Shown piece after piece: positions 44,907 through 57,400 of a stretch of 64,000 nt of DNA; the first letter of the stretch is position 1, and each line of letters starts with the position of its first letter. A model generated the notes under the pieces. That model searched no databases. It had not been told where the DNA came from and worked only from the letters and a program-made list of their open reading frames with translations. The DNA is from Haliclystus octoradiatus. Lineage: Eukaryota; Cnidaria; Staurozoa; Stauromedusae; Haliclystidae. A program made the translations under genes and the position numbers. The stretch spans positions 11,218,538 to 11,282,537 of the forward strand of contig OU744446.1 in the NCBI GenBank assembly GCA_916610825.1, given 5' to 3'.

Positions 44907-46922
44907 ATGGCGACAGTCATGAGAGATGAACATAGACGATTCTTACAAGCATTTGTTCATCGTGGTGTGATGACTGAAGCAGATATGACAGAATTGTATC
45001 TAAAATCATGTGATGAGTTTCAAGGTTTGTATAAACTGTTATCCCGATCGAATGGAGCCAACAATACTGCAACTGCAAGTAAACGGCTTGAATTAGAAGG
45101 CTGCCTTTGCGTCGCGTGTCGCCTCTTGAATACCAATACTGTCTGTGTAATAAAGATTTCAAGTCTCAGCATGGGTGCGTCCTATTAAAGCACATACCAA
45201 TGAAATGTTAAATTAATAACTTCTGGGGATATTTTCCGCGTTTGTTTTGGCTATTCAATATCATTCTAACTATTAGGCAAGTATATTGATAATATTATCC
45301 CCCATCCCCATCACCCCCATGCCAACATTAAATTGGTTTTGAATTTAAAGAATACAATCAATGAGAAATTTCAAACATTTTTTGCAGGTGCAAGAGGCAT
45401 GGTTGAGCAGACGAGAAACTACAATTGCATTTTTGCATTTTCCTACTTCACTAGAAGTTTAGAATTTCAACTTTCTGACTTGCATTATGGCTGATTACTT
45501 TTCAGCTGATGCACCGATTGATAAAGTTGCAGATTTTTTAAAGACAGTCAATCATAACTTGAAGGTTATGTTCTTAGAGATAAGACAAGGAAAATCGGAG
45601 CAAACCGGAACAGACTTCTATTCTTTGGTAACTATCTTTGTTCGACCTCGTCATTTATTCATTGGTCACCATAGCATTTGAAATCATCACCCAGCTTTCT
45701 GTTTACAGGTTAACTCAAGTGACGATGAAATAGCAAAACTAGCAACACGTTTAAACGCAACTGAAATCGCCTTTTTCAAGAAATCTGTGAGCGTCATAAA
45801 TTCAGTTTGCTAATTACATAGAGACAAGTCTCATTGGTCCATTAATTCACCAGACTTATAATATGTTTTGTGATTTTTCAGTTGGAAGCAATTGTTACTT
45901 CTGATAAAGGAGAAGCGTCGTCAATGGATCTCATCAATTTGGGCGCATTCCTTGAAAAAAAAATGAGTGTTTCAGCCTGTGAGGTATGTGATTGCTGAAA
46001 ATAAAAATATTAAAATACAGTTGCGGTTTTGCTGTTCATCAAATTTTAAAGGGATCTTTCAACAATTTCTGCAAATTACCAAGTAAATGTAGATTCTTTA
46101 TCAATGCAGCATTTTTTCTCTTCTGAATGTTGACGGTTGTTTCTCAAATTAGACGAAACAACAACCACAACAAATCAAGTATAAACTATCAACAGAGGTT
46201 ACAAAGACAATAATCAAATTAACCTAGATTTTATTTCATTGTCAGGATATGCTGGCTAATCTAGTGAAGGATAATTGGCTTGAAGAGGTAAATAAATTTT
46301 TTATATAATGGCAAAAATTACTTCATAAAAGAGGGGGTTCCTTATAAATAGGAATTTGAGAATGAAGAGCTTGTGCACAGACAACCAAGTGAATTGGTTG
46401 TAATTTATAGAGTTTGCCTAAATATAGCCTAAAAAATGTGTAACTAATTGTTTCTTACTAGAGTAATGGCAAATATTTTCTTGGTGTCAGAACATTAACT
46501 GAACTTGGAATGTACCTTAAAAATGTTTATACTGATTTGGTAATGGATTGCAAGATATGTCTTGGACTTATCATATGGGTAAATATGGTTTTGATAAAAT
46601 GTAATTACAAGTTTGTTAGAAATGTAATACCAGAAAATTCAATTTACAATAATAATTTGTTTCTTTTTAAAGGGGCATGATTGTAGCAACTGCGATGCCA
46701 GATTACATGTCCATTGCGCAAAAAGATATTTTGGGGCAAGGTAAGACGCATTCTTTATGTTCTCATAGCTTGTTGATATATTTGAAACATGATTTCGTAA
46801 GAAAATATGGGTCTATTCTATAATGCTAGTTTTTTCTGTTGTAAATTTGATCATTTGTTACCATTAACAGGAACAAAGCATGTCCGAGCTGCAAGACAGA
46901 TTGGTGCCATACCTATACATAG
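44907..46922 (+). CDS. NSMCE1: NSMCE1, RING-like subunit of the SMC5/6 complex
   Basis: Eight exons, 232 aa: 44907-45024, 45506-45627, 45709-45786, 45882-45983, 46246-46287, 46462-46578, 46673-46740, 46871-46922. The N-terminal winged-helix part starts with DEHRRFLQAFVHRGVM and continues VADFLKTVNHNLKVMFLEI. A second helical region carries DMLANLVKDNWLEE. The C-terminus is the NSE1 variant RING: CKICLGLII, CSNCDARLHVHCAKRYF, and KACPSCKTDWCH, giving the C4HC3 zinc ligands. In eukaryotes NSE1 pairs with NSE3 and acts as a ubiquitin ligase in the SMC5/6 DNA repair complex. The protein stops soon after the RING, shorter than human (266 aa), because the basic C-terminal tail is missing. Confidence 0.94.
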
Positions 46923-47004
46923 GTAATTTTAAATATAAATTCCAAATAGTTGATTGAGTTACTCAATACATAAAACATTATTCGTCCATTCTCATTTCCA
47001 TGTA

Positions 47005-47010
47005 AATAAA
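47005..47010 (+). terminator. Poly(A) signal for NSMCE1
   Basis: AATAAA 83 bases past the stop codon. The convergent EIF2B2 signal is 51 bases further on. Confidence 0.5.
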
Positions 47011-47060
47011 AATAGTATTAGACTGTAATCTCTTATTAATTACAATCTTAGTGATTTAGT

Positions 47061-47066
47061 TTTATT
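47061..47066 (-). terminator. Poly(A) signal for EIF2B2
   Basis: TTTATT on the plus strand gives AATAAA on the minus strand, 24 bases after the EIF2B2 stop. Confidence 0.6.
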
Positions 47067-47089
47067 TTATAATTACATAATATAATCAT

Positions 47090-48403
47090 CTATAACGTAT
47101 GGTCATCTGGGTGGTATAGTTCATTTAGTAATCTATACATGTATGAAGGTGCATTGCCTCCTACGTCAGAGATAAACAAATTAACTAATTCAGGTGGGAC
47201 ATAATCAAATACAGGGTTATGAATTAAAACATCAGATGATAAGCTATTTGAGAACTCTAATACATCATCAGGAGACAGAAATTTGTTAATGCTATCGTGG
47301 TCATAAGAGCAGACGAATTGGGGTGCTAGTTTGAATAAACCTGAGCAGACAATTAATGGCACTGAATGATGTTTTGCAGCTAGAGCAAGGACAGATGATC
47401 CATTAATTGCTTTTAAACCACCATCAGCCATTACAGTATGGGTTCCAATTATCACTTTATTGACTCTAGCCATAATAGCAAACACTGCTGAGTCTATTAT
47501 AACTGTTGTCTTAATTCCAGCCTCTGCTAAACTCCTTGCTAATTCTTGACCATGACAAAAAGGTGCACATTCAGAAACAATCACACTGAAGCGCCGTTTA
47601 CGTGCTGCATTTTTTAAGAACTTTTCAACTGTTCTTGATTTTCCAATTGTCATTATGATTTCATTTGTGTGGATATGCTCTAGTGCCTGTGATGCAATAT
47701 TGTCACGGCTAGTATCAAGTTCACTAATTAATTCATTAACAGCATCGATTATTGTTGATTTGAGTCCTGTGATTGGCTTTGAGTAATCACCTGTTATGGT
47801 ATCATCTGCATCAATGAAAGAATTCTGTTGTATTTCACCTAAAAAAAGATTTGCATGATAAGTGGCATCTGCAGCATCTTTATGCAGTATGGTCAGCAGA
47901 GGGGATGGGATCTTGCAGGATAACATAACACTGCAAAGTTGATATGTACTTTAAAAAAGTGATGTTCAATACTACTTGGGTGCAAGAGTGCTGGACTGAA
48001 TTGTAGACTAGCGCGGATAAGCGTATGGTATTTTTAATTTTTAATAGTAGACCTACCAATTCAAGGAATATTTCCCACAGTGAATACATTAGCGCTGTTC
48101 AATGTTAATGTTTCTAAAACCAATACGATCCAATATTATTCTGATAATATAATTTTGATTCCCGATTTAATCTAATTTTTAGAATACCCACAATATAATT
48201 CCAATATCAGGAAAGATTATAACTACAGTGTAACCCGCTTTAAGTGCAGGTCAAAATTGTCAACAAACTTCATTGCAGTTACCCGAATTTGCACTTGTCT
48301 GAAATTGGTTTATCAAAGACATGACTACAAAATGGTCAATAGAGTTTTAGAGTCAGGTTACATATAAGCGGGGATTTTATTTCTCATAAAATAATCAAAT
48401 ATA

Positions 48404-48448
<45 letters not shown>

Positions 48449-51400
48449 ATAAAGATAGATTTATCTATCGTCAGATGTGATAGTGCTCAATACCGATTAA
48501 ACATTGGCAGAGCTGTAATACATAAGGATGGTGACTGAGTCAAAGAAAACACATTCTTAATTTCTGTTACTATAGTTTCACGCAGTGTGCGATCATCAGA
48601 CAGTTGATGCTCAATGAAAAATATACATGGTGACTCCTATTACATGCTATCATAAGTGCCGCAGCGCGTTATTGTTTTAATACAATAGTTGTCTTAACAT
48701 ACAATTGTGCTATTGTTCCGTTTTGGTAATTAAGGCGTTAGATAAATGAAATTGTTTCCTATTACAGCAGTTAAGTTAAATTATGTTTTAGTTTCTTTAA
48801 AATTAGATAAATAAAATTTATTCTCGTGACGGCATTTTGAGATTAGTTCAGATTTTTTATTAAGTAATGGCTCTTTTGAGCATATAATATAATATTTTTC
48901 CAATAAACATAGATGACATTTTTTAGATATATTATTGTATGGCTTTGCATTTGCAATAGTTGACCATTTGATTTTGTACTGGCTGTTGCTGTCTTTTAAG
49001 TCCCAAATATGCTTTGACAATTGCGTGCTGCTGCTGTATTTTCTATGTTTAAATGTGGATTTGTGTTGTGTGTAACGTGCTTTGAATGTGTCTTCTGTCA
49101 AACCAATATAGCTCTTTCCCTCTTCGTCGGCTGGTGTTGTCACTGTAGCCTTGTAGATGATACCTTTTAATTGGCACCTATTTTCGAGTGGGCAAGTATC
49201 TCTATCCCTGCAATTGCAAGGTGTGGCTGTGGCGTTATTTTCATCATTGGTTATTTTGTTGTTATGACTTTTGAGAATCTTGTCCATGTTGTTAGTACAG
49301 CTATAACTCACTTTAATTGTGTTATGGTTAAATATCTTGCTCAGTTTATTTGATTTAGGAAAATGTTTTTTGATTAAATTTAAAAATGATCGGCCAATGT
49401 TTATTTTAGCGCTCTTATTGTAAGGCGGATTGAACCATATGATTTTTCTGGTTCTTTTTCTTCTGTTACTGTTTGATGTTGTAGTGCGTGGTTGGTAAGA
49501 AAGATTTGCTTCATGGCCGCTTGCTCTTAATGCATCAGCGTATGTGTGTTTGCTTTTCAAAAACATTGTGTTGTTAGAAGATAAATCTGAAATTCTTTGG
49601 TTTATTGAAGTTGGAACTTGTTTTAGTATAGTTGGTGGATGGTTAGACTGTGTGTTAATGTATAATGGTGTGTCGTTGGGTTTTCTATATGGTTGAAACG
49701 TATTAGTAGTCAAATTGAATGTTATATCTAAGAAATCTATTACCTTTAAGTTATTTTTTGTCGTGATGTTGAGGCCAATATCTTTAAATGTTTTTATTAA
49801 TTTCTTTCTTAATCGTTCTGCCTGGGGGCCTGATTTATTTTTTAGGACAGCAATTCCATCATCTCTGTATAGTCCGATGCTTTCGTTTCCAAAAATTTCA
49901 CTTAGTTTGTTAATAATAAATAAACCAACCAATTCACATACTTCGGCTCCATCATAACTACCCATTGTTACATCAAATAAATTGTCGGTATTCTTTTTCA
50001 TCCATGCCGTTCCGCTATTGAATAGTACGGATTTCCTGGAGTGCATAATAACTTTGACGTCGTTTTCAGAGATGTGTATAAACTGTTTAGCGAAATTGAT
50101 TGCGTCTTCGAGGATTTTTTCTGAGATTGAAGGGTAAAAGTTTTCTATATCAAAGATCAAGAATGATAATTTATTTTTTTCTTTAAGGGCTTTGAACCAT
50201 TTAATCACCGAGAATGAATTTTTCCATTGGTTGGCGTTTGACTGTTTTTTCACTTCAATTATAATCTTTTCTAGTATCTTCTTGCTGATAATTCCTACCT
50301 CACTTTTTGCAGGATTGATTAGCCTGCAGGTAGGGTTTTGCTGAAAGTTTTCCTTGTGGTCTTTAATTGTGATAAACGCCTGTTGTTGAGCTATTGTCTC
50401 CGTTCGGTTGTCCAGTTTTAATTCTTTAGTGATTTCTTTGGCCTCTTTATTGATCATACTTACTATTCCGTTGTTGGCTTTTTTATAAGTGGATGTGATA
50501 TTATTATGCAATAATTTTTGGTGTTGGTGTTTATCTAATTCGTAGAAGTTCCTTGTTTTGTCAGCGGGAACGAAGGCCTTTGTTGATGCTTTTATTTTCT
50601 TAATGTCTTGCTTAAGTTGTCGTTGAAACTTATCATTCACTTGTCTAAATTGTATGTTTTTTGTTAGTTTCATTAGGTCTGCTTCGAAATTTTCCAATTC
50701 GCGGATTTGTGATGGGCAATTTCTTGTTTTAAAGCCAAATTTTTCGTCGATTTGATGATTGGGATCGATTGTGTCGTTCTCTTGAGAGAAGAAAAATGCT
50801 TTCCAACGCATTCTCTTAATAACACTTTCAATTTTGTCGATTAGCTGCATTATGTAAGTTTTCCTAGGAGGTACCGGTATATTCTTCATTGAATAACTAA
50901 ATGTAGTTTTCTCCATATTTTCCGCGATAAGATGATAGTGCTCTACTAAGTAAATAGGAGCAGTAATATAATAATAAAGATAGATTTATCTATCGTCAGA
51001 TGTGATAGTGCTCAATACCGATTAAACATTGGCAGAGCTGTAATACATAAGGATGGTGACTGAGTCAAAGAAAACACATTCTTAATTTCTGTTACTATAG
51101 TTTCACGCAGTGTGCGATCATCAGACAGTTGATGCTCAATGAAAAATATACATGGTGACTCCTATTACATGCTATCATAAGTGCCGCAGCGCGTTATTGT
51201 TTTAATACAATAGTTGTCTTAACATACAATTGTGCTATTGTTCCGTTTTGGTAATTAAGGCGTTAGATAAATGAAATTGTTTCCTATTACAGCAGTTAAG
51301 TTAAATTATGTTTTAGTTTCTTCAAAATTAGATAAATAAAATTTATTCTCGTGACGGCATTTTGAGATTAGTTCAGATTTTTTATTAAGTAATGGCTCTT

Positions 51401-54400
51401 TTGAGCATATAATATAATATTTTTCCAATAAACATAGATGACATTTTTTAGATATATTATTGTATGGCTTTGCATTTGCAATAGTTGACCATTTGATTTT
51501 GTACTGGCTGTTGCTGTCTTTTAAGTCCCAAATATGCTTTGACAATTGCGTGCTGCTGCTGTATTTTCTATGTTTAAATGTGGATTTGTGTTGTGTGTAA
51601 CGTGCTTTGAATGTGTCTTCTGTCAAACCAATATAGCTCTTTCCCTCTTCGTCGGCTGGTGTTGTCACTGTAGCCTTGTAGATGATACCTTTTAATTGGC
51701 ACCTATTTTCGAGTGGGCAAGTATCTCTATCCCTGCAATTGCAAGGTGTGGCTGTGGCGTTATTTTCATCATTGGTTATTTTGTTGTTATGACTTTTGAG
51801 AATCTTGTCCATGTTGTTAGTACAGCTATAACTCACTTTAATTGTGTTATGGTTAAATATCTTGCTCAGTTTATTTGATTTAGGAAAATGTTTTTTGATT
51901 AAATTTAAAAATGATCGGCCAATGTTTATTTTAGCGCTCTTATTGTAAGGCGGATTGAACCATATGATTTTTCTGGTTCTTTTTCTTCTGTTACTGTTTG
52001 ATGTTGTAGTGCGTGGTTGGTAAGAAAGATTTGCTTCATGGCCGCTTGCTCTTAATGCATCAGCGTATGTGTGTTTGCTTTTCAAAAACATTGTGTTGTT
52101 AGAAGATAAATCTGAAATTCTTTGGTTTATTGAAGTTGGAACTTGTTTTAGTATAGTTGGTGGATGGTTAGACTGTGTGTTAATGTATAATGGTGTGTCG
52201 TTGGGTTTTCTATATGGTTGAAACGTATTAGTAGTCAAATTGAATGTTATATCTAAGAAATCTATTACCTTTAAGTTATTTTTTGTCGTGATGTTGAGGC
52301 CAATATCTTTAAATGTTTTTATTAATTTCTTTCTTAATCGTTCTGCCTGGGGGCCTGATTTATTTTTTAGGACAGCAATTCCATCATCTCTGTATAGTCC
52401 GATGCTTTCGTTTCCAAAAATTTCACTTAGTTTGTTAATAATAAATAAACCAACCAATTCACATACTTCGGCTCCATCATAACTACCCATTGTTACATCA
52501 AATAAATTGTCGGTATTCTTTTTCATCCATGCCGTTCCGCTATTGAATAGTACGGATTTCCTGGAGTGCATAATAACTTTGACGTCGTTTTCAGAGATGT
52601 GTATAAACTGTTTAGCGAAATTGATTGCGTCTTCGAGGATTTTTTCTGAGATTGAAGGGTAAAAGTTTTCTATATCAAAGATCAAGAATGATAATTTATT
52701 TTTTTCTTTAAGGGCTTTGAACCATTTAATCACCGAGAATGAATTTTTCCATTGGTTGGCGTTTGACTGTTTTTTCACTTCAATTATAATCTTTTCTAGT
52801 ATCTTCTTGCTGATAATTCCTACCTCACTTTTTGCAGGATTGATTAGCCTGCAGGTAGGGTTTTGCTGAAAGTTTTCCTTGTGGTCTTTAATTGTGATAA
52901 ACGCCTGTTGTTGAGCTATTGTCTCCGTTCGGTTGTCCAGTTTTAATTCTTTAGTGATTTCTTTGGCCTCTTTATTGATCATACTTACTATTCCGTTGTT
53001 GGCTTTTTTATAAGTGGATGTGATATTATTATGCAATAATTTTTGGTGTTGGTGTTTATCTAATTCGTAGAAGTTCCTTGTTTTGTCAGCGGGAACGAAG
53101 GCCTTTGTTGATGCTTTTATTTTCTTAATGTCTTGCTTAAGTTGTCGTTGAAACTTATCATTCACTTGTCTAAATTGTATGTTTTTTGTTAGTTTCATTA
53201 GGTCTGCTTCGAAATTTTCCAATTCGCGGATTTGTGATGGGCAATTTCTTGTTTTAAAGCCAAATTTTTCGTCGATTTGATGATTGGGATCGATTGTGTC
53301 GTTCTCTTGAGAGAAGAAAAATGCTTTCCAACGCATTCTCTTAATAACACTTTCAATTTTGTCGATTAGCTGCATTATGTAAGTTTTCCTAGGAGGTACC
53401 GGTATATTCTTCATTGAATAACTAAATGTAGTTTTCTCCATATTTTCCGCGATAAGATGATAGTGCTCTACTAAGTAAATAGGAGCAGTAATATAATAAT
53501 AAAGATAGATTTATCTATCGTCAGATGTGATAGTGCTCAATACCGATTAAACATTGGCAGAGCTGTAATACATAAGGATGGTGACTGAGTCAAAGAAAAC
53601 ACATTCTTAATTTCTGTTACTATAGTTTCACGCAGTGTGCGATCATCAGACAGTTGATGCTCAATGAAAAATATACATGGTGACTCCTATTACATGCTAT
53701 CGTAATAGAGGGAAAGAGCTATATTGGTTTGACAGAAGACACATTCAAAGCACGTTACACACAACACAAATCCACATTTAAACATAGAAAATACAGCAGC
53801 AGCACGCAATTGTCAAAGCATATTTGGGACTTAAAAGACAGCAACAGCCAGTACAAAATCAAATGGTCAACTATTGCAAATGCAAAGCCATACAATAATA
53901 TATCTAAAAAATGTCATCTATGTTTATTGGAAAAATATTATATTATATGCTCAAAAGAGCCATTACTTAATAAAAAATCTGAACTAATCTCAAAATGCCG
54001 TCACGAGAATAAATTTTATTTATCTAATTTTAAAGAAACTAAAACATAATTTAACTTAACTGCTGTAATAGGAAACAATTTCATTTATCTAACGCCTTAA
54101 TTACCAAAACGGAACAATAGCACAATTGTATGTTAAGACAACTATTGTATTAAAACAATAACGCGCTGCGGCACTTATGATAGCATGTAATAGGAGTCAC
54201 CATGTATATTTTTCATTGAGCATCAACTGTCTGATGATCGCACACTGCGTGAAACTATAGTAACAGAAATTAAGAATGTGTTTTCTTTGACTCAGTCACC
54301 ATCCTTATGTATTACAGCTCTGCCAATGTTTAATCGGTATTGAGCACTATCACATCTGACGATAGATAAATCTATCTTTATTATTATATTACTGCTCCTA

Positions 54401-57400
54401 TTTACTTAGTAGAGCACTATCATCTTATCGCGGAAAATATGGAGAAAACTACATTTAGTTATTCAATGAAGAATATACCGGTACCTCCTAGGAAAACTTA
54501 CATAATGCAGCTAATCGACAAAATTGAAAGTGTTATTAAGAGAATGCGTTGGAAAGCATTTTTCTTCTCTCAAGAGAACGACACAATCGATCCCAATCAT
54601 CAAATCGACGAAAAATTTGGCTTTAAAACAAGAAATTGCCCATCACAAATCCGCGAATTGGAAAATTTCGAAGCAGACCTAATGAAACTAACAAAAAACA
54701 TACAATTTAGACAAGTGAATGATAAGTTTCAACGACAACTTAAGCAAGACATTAAGAAAATAAAAGCATCAACAAAGGCCTTCGTTCCCGCTGACAAAAC
54801 AAGGAACTTCTACGAATTAGATAAACACCAACACCAAAAATTATTGCATAATAATATCACATCCACTTATAAAAAAGCCAACAACGGAATAGTAAGTATG
54901 ATCAATAAAGAGGCCAAAGAAATCACTAAAGAATTAAAACTGGACAACCGAACGGAGACAATAGCTCAACAACAGGCGTTTATCACAATTAAAGACCACA
55001 AGGAAAACTTTCAGCAAAACCCTACCTGCAGGCTAATCAATCCTGCAAAAAGTGAGGTAGGAATTATCAGCAAGAAGATACTAGAAAAGATTATAATTGA
55101 AGTGAAAAAACAGTCAAACGCCAACCAATGGAAAAATTCATTCTCGGTGATTAAATGGTTCAAAGCCCTTAAAGAAAAAAATAAATTATCATTCTTGATC
55201 TTTGATATAGAAAACTTTTACCCTTCAATCTCAGAAAAAATCCTCGAAGACGCAATCAATTTCGCTAAACAGTTTATACACATCTCTGAAAACGACGTCA
55301 AAGTTATTATGCACTCCAGGAAATCCGTACTATTCAATAGCGGAACGGCATGGATGAAAAAGAATACCGACAATTTATTTGATGTAACAATGGGTAGTTA
55401 TGATGGAGCCGAAGTATGTGAATTGGTTGGTTTATTTATTATTAACAAACTAAGTGAAATTTTTGGAAACGAAAGCATCGGACTATACAGAGATGATGGA
55501 ATTGCTGTCCTAAAAAATAAATCAGGCCCCCAGGCAGAACGATTAAGAAAGAAATTAATAAAAACATTTAAAGATATTGGCCTCAACATCACGACAAAAA
55601 ATAACTTAAAGGTAATAGATTTCTTAGATATAACATTCAATTTGACTACTAATACGTTTCAACCATATAGAAAACCCCACGACACACCATTATACATTAA
55701 CACACAGTCTAACCATCCACCAACTATACTAAAACAAGTTCCAACTTCAATAAACCAAAGAATTTCAGATTTATCTTCTAACAACACAATGTTTTTGAAA
55801 AGCAAACACACATACGCTGATGCATTAAGAGCAAGCGGCCATGAAGCAAATCTTTCTTACCAACCACGCACTACAACATCAAACAGTAACAGAAGAAAAA
55901 GAACCAGAAAAATCATATGGTTCAATCCGCCTTACAATAAGAGCGCTAAAATAAACATTGGCCGATCATTTTTAAATTTAATCAAAAAACATTTTCCTAA
56001 ATCAAATAAACTGAGCAAGATATTTAACCATAACACAATTAAAGTGAGTTATAGCTGTACTAACAACATGGACAAGATTCTCAAAAGTCATAACAACAAA
56101 ATAACCAATGATGAAAATAACGCCACAGCCACACCTTGCAATTGCAGGGATAGAGATACTTGCCCACTCGAAAATAGGTGCCAATTAAAAGGTATCATCT
56201 ACAAGGCTACAGTGACAACACCAGCCGACGAAGAGGGAAAGAGCTATATTGGTTTGACAGAAGACACATTCAAAGCACGTTACACACAACACAAATCCAC
56301 ATTTAAACATAGAAAATACAGCAGCAGCACGCAATTGTCAAAGCATATTTGGGACTTAAAAGACAGCAACAGCCAGTACAAAATCAAATGGTCAACTATT
56401 GCAAATGCAAAGCCATACAATAATATATCTAAAAAATGTCATCTATGTTTATTGGAAAAATATTATATTATATGCTCAAAAGAGCCATTACTTAATAAAA
56501 AATCTGAACTAATCTCAAAATGCCGTCACGAGAATAAATTTTATTTATCTAATTTTAAAGAAACTAAAACATAATTTAACTTAACTGCTGTAATAGGAAA
56601 CAATTTCATTTATCTAACGCCTTAATTACCAAAACGGAACAATAGCACAATTGTATGTTAAGACAACTATTGTATTAAAACAATAACGCGCTGCGGCACT
56701 TATGATAGCATGTAATAGGAGTCACCATGTATATTTTTCATTGAGCATCAACTGTCTGATGATCGCACACTGCGTGAAACTATAGTAACAGAAATTAAGA
56801 ATGTGTTTTCTTTGACTCAGTCACCATCCTTATGTATATATATATATATATATATATATCAAAACCTCTAAAAATATGTGATACAATTAAATTAAGGTGT
56901 GATTATTTGTTGAGAACAAATCTCAATGTGATTAAAACATTTTATATTGATTATTCTCAAATGCCTGCTTTGCTATAACTCACTGTCAAATATTATTATT
57001 TTGACTTTCTGATGTTGCTAAATTATGTTAATATCAAAACCGGTAAAGATCTTGTTCTGATGTAAACATTGGATATCACTATATCAAAAGTAGCAGGATT
57101 TTGCCATATCTGGACCCATCGAACAGCATAGAATATATTCCCTGTGCACAAAAAATAACTTATGCGGAGTGGCCAGGTTGGCAGAAATGCTGTTTGAGGG
57201 CAAGATTTGACAACCTAACTGAATTCTTTGTTGTGATAATTTTTTTGTTAGCCTGACTGAATATATTCCCTGCGCATTATCAATATATCATCCACAAAAC
57301 AAATTGTGGATGATCGCATGTTTCCTAAAAATATGTTAAATTTACAAATAAAAAATAAATTCTTAACAGATATGCAATAGATTAATGACTTTTTACAAAA

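Larger units (their letters stand above)
48443..56836. mobile_element. Penelope-like element (PLE) array: tandem and inverted near-identical copies
   Basis: Minus-strand part (48443-53701): full copy 1, full copy 2, and a 209-bp fragment, all head to tail. Plus-strand part (about 53706-56836): a 5'-truncated copy starting inside the GIY-YIG domain, then full copy 3. The two parts meet at an inverted junction with about 4 filler bases (53702-53705). The unit length, measured between identical ribozyme positions, is 2525 bp in all three intervals (48564 to 51089, 51089 to 53614, 54227 to 56752). Full copies differ by one or two amino acids, so the array is young. PLEs are retroelements outside the LINE and LTR groups; tandem copies sharing a terminal pLTR are a family trait. 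The whole array lies in the EIF2B2 intron between (TA)n tracts. Confidence 0.93.

Noticed and set aside
47839-47937. EIF2B2 exon 2 starting at the first ATG (47926) or at CAG near 47936
   Set aside because: Those choices do not match the phase left by exon 1. The TTTTTTTAG acceptor at 47839 does, and gives a protein of the expected length.
48238-48375. Second pogo-like MITE starting TACAGTGTAACCCGC
   Set aside because: The left end looks right, but no matching right end or TA duplication could be placed.
49171-49957. 60- and 80-codon frames opposite the PLE ORFs (also at 51696-52482 and 55398-56184)
   Set aside because: Antisense shadows of the reverse transcriptase; identical in every copy because the ORF is.
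54343-54390. CTGACGA followed by a TAGAT/ATCTA hairpin in the PLE 3' region, as a second hammerhead
   Set aside because: No GAAA follows the hairpin and no stem I partner is present. It is a simple palindrome near the copy junction.
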